Assembly (NCBI RefSeq): GCF_900446215.1
Contig: NZ_UAQZ01000012.1
Span: 682,001 to 746,000 of the forward strand
DNA length: 64,000 bases
Source: Burkholderia cenocepacia
Lineage (GTDB): Bacteria > Pseudomonadota > Gammaproteobacteria > Burkholderiales > Burkholderiaceae
Direction of reading: 5' to 3'
Below the pieces are notes generated by a model. That model was not told the origin of the DNA. It ran no database searches and was given only the letters and a program-made list of their open reading frames with translations. Numbering within the stretch: position 1 is the stretch's first letter; each line of letters starts with the position of its first letter. The translations under genes and the position numbers were made by a program. Below, one piece after another: positions 57,961 to 64,000 of this stretch.

Positions 57961-58693
57961 GGCTCGCACCCAGGACGTCTTTCTGCAACTGCACGAGCTC
58001 GGCGATCCCGCCCTGCGCGAGGTCGAGCAGCGCATTCATCTCGGCGCGCGAGAACGGCACGCCTTCGGCCGTGCCCTGGACTTCGACGAAGCCGCCCGCG
58101 CCCGTCATCACGACGTTCATGTCGGTGTCGCAGCGCGAATCTTCCGCGTAGTCGAGGTCGAGCACCGGTGCGCCTTCGTACACGCCGACCGAAATCGCGG
58201 CGACGTGATCGGTGATCGGCGAGCGCGTGAGCTTGCCGGCCGCGATCAGCGTCGACACGGCGTCGTGCGCGGCGACGAACGCGCCGGTGATGCTGGCCGT
58301 GCGCGTGCCGCCGTCGGCCTGGATCACGTCGCAGTCGATGTGGAGGGTGCGCGGGCCGAGCGCCTCGAGATCGAACACCGCGCGCAGCGCGCGGCCGATC
58401 AGGCGCTGAATTTCCTGGGTGCGGCCCGTCTGCTTGCCGCGCGCGGCTTCACGGTCGCTGCGCGTGTGGGTCGCGCGCGGCAGCATCCCGTATTCGGCGG
58501 TCAGCCAGCCTTGCCCGCGCTCGCGCAGGAATTCGGGCACGCGCTCGGCGACGCTCGCGGTGCAGAGCACCTTGGTGTCGCCGAATTCGACCAGCACGGA
58601 GCCTTCGGCGTGTTTCGTGTAGTGGCGCGTGAGGGCGACCTTGCGCAGTTCGTCGGCGCGGCGGCCGCTCGGGCGGGAAACGGAAGACGTCAT
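57953..58693 (-). CDS. rph: Ribonuclease PH
   Basis: A 246-residue phosphorolytic 3'-5' exoribonuclease: [85 protein letters not shown], and [22 protein letters not shown]. Trims tRNA 3' ends. First gene of rph-rdgB-hemW. Confidence 0.97.
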   Translation of the reverse strand: MTSSVSRPSGRRADELRKVALTRHYTKHAEGSVLVEFGDTKVLCTASVAERVPEFLRERGQGWLTAEYGMLPRATHTRSDREAARGKQTGRTQEIQRLIGRALRAVFDLEALGPRTLHIDCDVIQADGGTRTASITGAFVAAHDAVSTLIAAGKLTRSPITDHVAAISVGVYEGAPVLDLDYAEDSRCDTDMNVVMTGAGGFVEVQGTAEGVPFSRAEMNALLDLAQGGIAELVQLQKDVLGASHA

Positions 58694-58868
58694 GGGGAAA
58701 TCGCGGAAGAAGAGGAAACCCCGATTTTAGCGCCGAACGGCGGGCGCGCCCGGCGGGGTGGTCCGCAAAAATGGGATAATGCGCGCTTGCCGCCCCGCGC
58801 TTTCCGACGCGCCGGGCGCCTCGACATATCCCCCCCGCCCGCGAGGGCACCAGACGGCGAGACGAACC

Positions 58869-60483
<1,615 letters not shown>

Positions 60484-60541
60484 CGCGGGGCACGAGGGAC
60501 ATAAGGTAGAATAAGGACTATATTCAGAAGGAATTACCAAC

Positions 60542-60745
60542 ATGGCTCGCATTACCGTCGAAGACTGCCTGAAGCAAATCCCGAACCGCTTCGAACTGGC
60601 GCTCGCCGCCACCTATCGCGCGCGGCAGCTCGCGCAAGGCCATACGCCGAAAATCGAAAGCCGCGACAAGCCGACCGTCGTCGCGCTGCGCGAAATCGCT
60701 GCCGGCCAGGTCGGCGTCGAGATGCTGAAGAAGGTGCCGGTGTAA
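60542..60745 (+). CDS. rpoZ: RNA polymerase omega subunit
   Basis: A 67-residue protein, [33 protein letters not shown]..., the omega signature. AGAAGGAA precedes the ATG. Omega helps RNA polymerase assembly and forms part of a ppGpp site; it lies just before spoT, as in many proteobacteria. Confidence 0.97.
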
Positions 60746-60808
60746 CGCGCATCCGGCCCGTTCCAGCCATGTAGTCCACGCGCGCAACGACTCGACCTGG
60801 AGGCGAAT

Positions 60809-63175
60809 ATGAGCACCACCCCATCGTCCGCCTCCGCGGATTCGACCACCGAAGCCACGGCCCAGTCGCCTGCGCGCCAGTACATCGACGCGGTCCTCGA
60901 ACAGTCCTTCCGGCATCTGTTCGGGCCGACCGCCACGCCGGAGCAGCCGCGCAAGCACGGCGTCGTTTCGATCGCGAAACTGACCGCCGCGCTTGCCGAG
61001 TATCTCGGTCCGGACGAAATCAAAGAGGTCAAGGCGGCGTTCCACTTCAGCGACGAAGCCCACCTCGGTCAATATCGCCAGAGCGGCGAGCCCTACATCA
61101 CCCATCCCGTCGCCGTCGCGGAAATCTGCGCCGGCTGGAAGCTCGACGCGCAGGCCGTGATGGCCGCGTTGCTGCACGACGTGATGGAAGACCAGGGCGT
61201 GACCAAGAACGAGCTGGCCGAGCGATTCGGCCCGAAGGTCGCCGAGCTGGTCGACGGCCTGTCGAAGCTCGACAAGATGGAATTCCGCAGCCGCGAGGAA
61301 GCGCAGGCGGAAAACTTCCGCAAGATGCTGCTCGCGATGGCGCGCGACGTGCGCGTCATTCTCGTCAAGCTCGCCGATCGCCTGCACAACATGCGTACGC
61401 TCGGCGCGGTGCCGATGGAAAAGCGCCGCCGCGTCGCGCGGGAAACGCTCGACATCTACGCACCGATCGCGCACCGGCTCGGCTTGAACAACACGTATCG
61501 CGAGCTGCAGGACATGAGCTTCGCGAACTTCAACCCGCATCGCTACGCGACGCTCGAGAAAGCCGTGAAGGCCGCGCGCGGCAATCGCCGCGAAGTGATC
61601 AGCAAGATCCTCGAGGCCGCGCAGCGCGCGATGGCCGACGCGAAGATCGACGCCGAGATCACCGGCCGCGAGAAAACCATCTACAGCGTCTATCGCAAGA
61701 TGCGCGACAAGCAGTTGTCGTTCTCGCAGGTGCTCGACGTGTACGGCTTCCGTGTCGTCGTTGACAGCCCGCTCGACTGCTACACGTGCATCGGCGCGCT
61801 GCATGCGCTGTACAAGCCGGTGCCCGGCAAGTTCAAGGATTACATCGCGATCCCGAAGATCAACGGCTATCAGTCGCTGCACACGACGCTCGTCGGCCCG
61901 TTCGGCGCGCCGATCGAGTTCCAGGTGCGTACGCGCAAGATGCACGAGATCGCCGAGGCGGGGGTCGCCGCGCACTGGCTGTACAAGAACGGCAGCGCGG
62001 ATCTCAGCGACGTGCAGAAGCGCGCGCACCAGTGGCTGAAGTCGCTGCTCGACATCCAGAGCGAGGCTGGCGATTCGAGCGAATTCCTCGAGCACGTGAA
62101 GATCGACCTGTTCCCCGATGCGGTCTACGTGTTCACGCCGAAGTCGAAGATCATGGCGCTGCCGCGCGGCGCGACGGCGCTCGATTTCGCGTATTCGATC
62201 CACAGCGATCTCGGCAACCAGTGCGTGGCCGTGAAGATCAACAACGAGCTGCTGCCGTTGCGCACCGAGCTGAAGAGCGGCGACATCGTCGAGGTGATCA
62301 CCGCGCCGTATTCGAAGCCGAACCCCGCGTGGCTGGGCTTCGTGCGTACCGGCAAGGCGCGCTCGGCGATCCGTCACTACCTGAAGACGATGCGCCTGAA
62401 CGAGTCCGTGCAACTGGGCGAGCGGCTCGTCGACCAGAGCCTGAAGGGCTATGGTCTCGCGCTGGCCGACGTCGAGCCGGAAGTGTGGGAGAAGCTCGTG
62501 CAGTGGACGGGCAACAAGAGCCGTCAGGAAATCTTCGCGGATATCGGTCTCGGCCGTCGCGTCGCCGCGGTGATGGCCAAGCGCATCGAGGTGCTGATGA
62601 GCGGCCGCGATGCGGACGACGATCTGCCGAAGTCCGAGCGGCATCCCGCGCATCATGCGCCGCCGGTCGTGATCACCGGCACCGAAGGGATGTCCGTGCA
62701 GTTGTCCGCATGCTGCCGGCCGATTCCGGGTGATGCGATCATGGGTTACATCGGCATCGGTCTGGGCATGGCGATTCATACGACGGATTGCCGGGTCGCG
62801 CAGCGCATCCATCGCCGCGATCCGGGCCGCTGGATCGACGTCGAATGGGCGCCGCAGCCGGGCCGTCTGTTCGATGTCGCGGTGAAGGCGCTCGTGAAGA
62901 ATACGAAGGGCATCTTCGCGCGCGTCGCCGCGGACATCACGTCGGCCGACGCGAACATCGTCCATATTGCGATGGACGAGGATCTGACGCACGAATCGAC
63001 GGTGCTGCGCTTCGTGATCCAGGTCAGCGACCGCGTGCACCTCGCGAACGTGATGCGGCGCGTGAGAACCAATCCGGACGTGATGCGGATCATGCGCGAG
63101 CGCTGGACTGACGACGGTGCGCATGCGCGCCATGACGGCGGGATGCGAATCGAGCGCGAGCGGCAGGATTACTGA
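60809..63175 (+). CDS. spoT: Bifunctional (p)ppGpp synthetase/hydrolase
   Basis: A 788-residue RelA/SpoT homologue: HD hydrolase domain (YITHPVAVAEICAGWKLDAQAVMAALLHDVMED, VKLADRLHNMRTLG), synthetase domain (GREKTIYSVYRKMRDKQLSFSQVLDVYGFRVVV, IPKINGYQSLHTTLVGP), TGS (from IDLFPDAVYVFTPKSKIMALPRGATALDFAYSIHSDLG), and a C-terminal ACT domain. The HD residues are intact, so it can degrade as well as make (p)ppGpp. CTGGAGG precedes the ATG. A terminator follows. Confidence 0.96.
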   Translation: MSTTPSSASADSTTEATAQSPARQYIDAVLEQSFRHLFGPTATPEQPRKHGVVSIAKLTAALAEYLGPDEIKEVKAAFHFSDEAHLGQYRQSGEPYITHPVAVAEICAGWKLDAQAVMAALLHDVMEDQGVTKNELAERFGPKVAELVDGLSKLDKMEFRSREEAQAENFRKMLLAMARDVRVILVKLADRLHNMRTLGAVPMEKRRRVARETLDIYAPIAHRLGLNNTYRELQDMSFANFNPHRYATLEKAVKAARGNRREVISKILEAAQRAMADAKIDAEITGREKTIYSVYRKMRDKQLSFSQVLDVYGFRVVVDSPLDCYTCIGALHALYKPVPGKFKDYIAIPKINGYQSLHTTLVGPFGAPIEFQVRTRKMHEIAEAGVAAHWLYKNGSADLSDVQKRAHQWLKSLLDIQSEAGDSSEFLEHVKIDLFPDAVYVFTPKSKIMALPRGATALDFAYSIHSDLGNQCVAVKINNELLPLRTELKSGDIVEVITAPYSKPNPAWLGFVRTGKARSAIRHYLKTMRLNESVQLGERLVDQSLKGYGLALADVEPEVWEKLVQWTGNKSRQEIFADIGLGRRVAAVMAKRIEVLMSGRDADDDLPKSERHPAHHAPPVVITGTEGMSVQLSACCRPIPGDAIMGYIGIGLGMAIHTTDCRVAQRIHRRDPGRWIDVEWAPQPGRLFDVAVKALVKNTKGIFARVAADITSADANIVHIAMDEDLTHESTVLRFVIQVSDRVHLANVMRRVRTNPDVMRIMRERWTDDGAHARHDGGMRIERERQDY

Positions 63176-63216
63176 CGCTGACGCGCACCCTCGCGGGTGA
63201 ATGCGTTGATCGACGG

Positions 63217-63240
63217 ACGGCGGCCGATGGCCGCCGTTTT
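63217..63240 (+). terminator. Rho-independent terminator of spoT
   Basis: ACGGCGGCC (63217-63225) pairs with GGCCGCCGT (63229-63237) around GAT and runs into TTTT. Confidence 0.88.
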
Positions 63241-63325
63241 CATTGGGGCCGGCGAAAGCGCGCGCGACGTTGCCGGTGCTTTGCCCAAGGCGTGCGGATG
63301 ATGGCGCGAACGAAGGAGGGGCGCA

Positions 63326-63360
63326 AAAAGAAAAAGGGCTTTCCCGGAGGAAAGCCCTTT
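63326..63360 (-). terminator. Rho-independent terminator of the tRNA-Arg cluster
   Basis: On the minus strand AAAGGGCTTTCC (complement of 63349-63360) and GGAAAGCCCTTT (complement of 63333-63344) pair and end in a T-rich tract (plus A-rich 63326-63335). Confidence 0.9.
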
Positions 63361-63365
63361 TAAGG

Positions 63366-63442
63366 TGGCGCGGCTGGCAGGATTCGAACCCACGACCCCT
63401 TGGTTCGTAGCCAAGTACTCTATCCAACTGAGCTACAGCCGC
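63366..63442 (-). tRNA. tRNA-Arg, anticodon ACG (copy 3 in transcription order)
   Basis: A 77-nt tRNA with encoded CCA; acceptor GCGGCTG/CAGCCGC, anticodon stem CTTGG/CCAAG with loop CTACGAA (anticodon ACG, first base expected to become inosine), T arm GGGTTCGAATCC. Identical to the two upstream copies. It reads CGU, CGC and CGA. Confidence 0.96.
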
Positions 63443-63503
63443 ACGCAAAACGGTACTGCTTCAACTGTCGGAACCTTCTGCGATGGGAAGGCCCCCAAAA
63501 AAG

Positions 63504-63580
63504 TGGCGCGGCTGGCAGGATTCGAACCCACGACCCCTTGGTTCGTAGCCAAGTACTCTATCCAACTGAGCTACAGCCGC
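63504..63580 (-). tRNA. tRNA-Arg, anticodon ACG (copy 2)
   Basis: Same 77-nt sequence as the flanking copies, with encoded CCA. A spacer of 61 bp separates it from copy 3; the stretch next to the CCA end resembles the one at copy 1 (ggaaggccc, then A-rich), suggesting tandem duplication of a unit. Confidence 0.96.
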
Positions 63581-63646
63581 ACGCAACAACAAACTTCTAC
63601 TGCTTCGAACTGAAAGGGCCTTCGGTTGGGAAGGCCCTCGAAAAAG

Positions 63647-63723
63647 TGGCGCGGCTGGCAGGATTCGAACCCACGACCCCTTGGTTCGTAGCCAAGTACT
63701 CTATCCAACTGAGCTACAGCCGC
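63647..63723 (-). tRNA. tRNA-Arg, anticodon ACG (copy 1, promoter-proximal)
   Basis: Same 77-nt tRNA sequence with encoded CCA. First transcribed copy; a -10 box lies 14 bp upstream. The three genes form one operon ending in a common terminator. Confidence 0.96.
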
Positions 63724-63736
63724 ACGCAGAAGCGGA

Positions 63737-63764
63737 AGTATAGCAGAGTCGTATAAAAAGGGAA
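63737..63764 (-). promoter_or_regulatory. Promoter of the tRNA-Arg operon
   Basis: On the minus strand TATACT (plus 63737-63742) lies just upstream of the first tRNA, with TTCCCT (plus 63759-63764) 16 bp further as a poor -35. The -10 is convincing; the -35 is weak. Confidence 0.55.
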
Positions 63765-63852
63765 GCCTTATTCGCGAATTAGGGCGCATGACCTTGGCCG
63801 GCCCCCTTCGTGTACCCTTGGGGGGATCAGTCATCCACGTTGAATCTGCATC

Positions 63853-64000
63853 ATGAACAAGGCGTTTGTCAAAGAGTCGGACGGTGACGACGACGATCTC
63901 GACCCGGCTCAACCCGCGATTCCGGCGGGCGCGAAGAACTACATCACGCCGGCCGGCCACAAGCGGCTGAGGGACGAGCTGCTGAACCTGATCGACGTCG
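63853..64000 (+). CDS. greB: Transcription elongation factor GreB (N-terminal part)
   Basis: The visible 49 residues, MNKAFVKESDGDDDDLDPAQPAIPAGAKNYITPAGHKRLRDELLNLIDV, match the start of GreB: a short acidic leader followed by KNYITPxGxxRLxxEL, the beginning of the coiled-coil that enters the RNA polymerase channel. GreB stimulates cleavage of backtracked transcripts. The rest is beyond the window. Confidence 0.9.
   Translation, partial: MNKAFVKESDGDDDDLDPAQPAIPAGAKNYITPAGHKRLRDELLNLIDV

Noticed and set aside
60524-63448. 974-residue open frame on the minus strand
   Set aside because: Antisense to rpoZ and spoT and crosses a tRNA gene; no motifs, typical GC-rich shadow.
63366-63723. Three evenly spaced repeats that could look like a CRISPR array
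   Set aside because: Each repeat folds as a complete tRNA-Arg with encoded CCA; spacers are related to each other rather than unique, and no cas genes are present.

Overview
The window is chromosomal DNA of a Burkholderia-type betaproteobacterium, most likely the Burkholderia cepacia complex. Evidence: high GC with dense GC-ending codons, a glucokinase fused to a HexR/RpiR repressor, the gene strings minCDE, rph-rdgB-hemW, yicC-gmk-rpoZ-spoT-greB and ribBX-ribH-nusB, and a stand-alone alkB. The assignment is inferred from gene content and not from an alignment. The window is mostly core genome and carries one insertion sequence.

Layout. 1-3.8 kb: a partial LysR regulator diverging from an MFS / CaiB-type CoA-transferase / methylmalonyl-CoA decarboxylase operon. 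4-10.2 kb: DeoR regulator diverging from nudK plus a DUF4406 gene; then a sirtuin, the fluoride channel crcB with a DUF190 gene, yggT with a DUF2520 gene, and a small secreted protein. 10.3-14.3 kb: ubiD and a LysE exporter on the minus strand, diverging from a lytic transglycosylase whose upstream region looks like an operator-controlled small RNA or attenuated leader. 14.4-22.6 kb: minus-strand genes for aminotransferase, nusB, ribH, ribBX, DUF1993, ribE, ribD, hemL and a PUA/EVE-like protein. 22.8-25.5 kb: a Bcr/CflA efflux gene and a complete IS3-family element. 25.6-34.5 kb: a glucose module in which zwf-pgl-glk/hexR (minus) diverges from the ABC transporter gtsABCD (plus), with one perfect palindrome covering the -10 boxes of both promoters. 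34.6-43.9 kb: TRIC-type membrane protein, Smr protein, trxB, ftsK, lolA, rarA, a DUF2164 gene and serS. 44-51 kb: tRNA-Ser(CGA), alkB, a GNAT gene, minCDE, two small envelope proteins and a ClC channel. 51.2-55.8 kb: heptosyltransferase, an MHS-family transporter and several small envelope or unknown proteins. 56-64 kb: tRNA-Ser(UGA), hemW-rdgB-rph, yicC-gmk-rpoZ-spoT, three tandem tRNA-Arg(ACG) genes and the start of greB.

How genes work together. The 25.6-34.5 kb block imports glucose (GtsABCD), phosphorylates it (Glk), carries it to 6-phosphogluconate (Zwf, Pgl) and carries its own repressor domain. The riboflavin genes make the ribulose-phosphate arm and the final steps, but the GTP cyclohydrolase half of RibBX has lost its zinc cysteines, so a separate ribA is expected elsewhere. 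MinCDE with FtsK, and RarA, SpoT and RpoZ, are core division, replication and stringent-response functions.

The regulatory observations most worth following are: (i) the 30-bp palindrome embedded in a promoter with a roughly 140-nt terminated transcript ahead of the transglycosylase (12.8-13.0 kb); (ii) the dual-promoter HexR-type operator (29.75 kb); (iii) the insertion sequence sitting in the loop of what was the glk/hexR terminator. I found no CRISPR array, prophage or defence island, and I do not claim a wholly new system.
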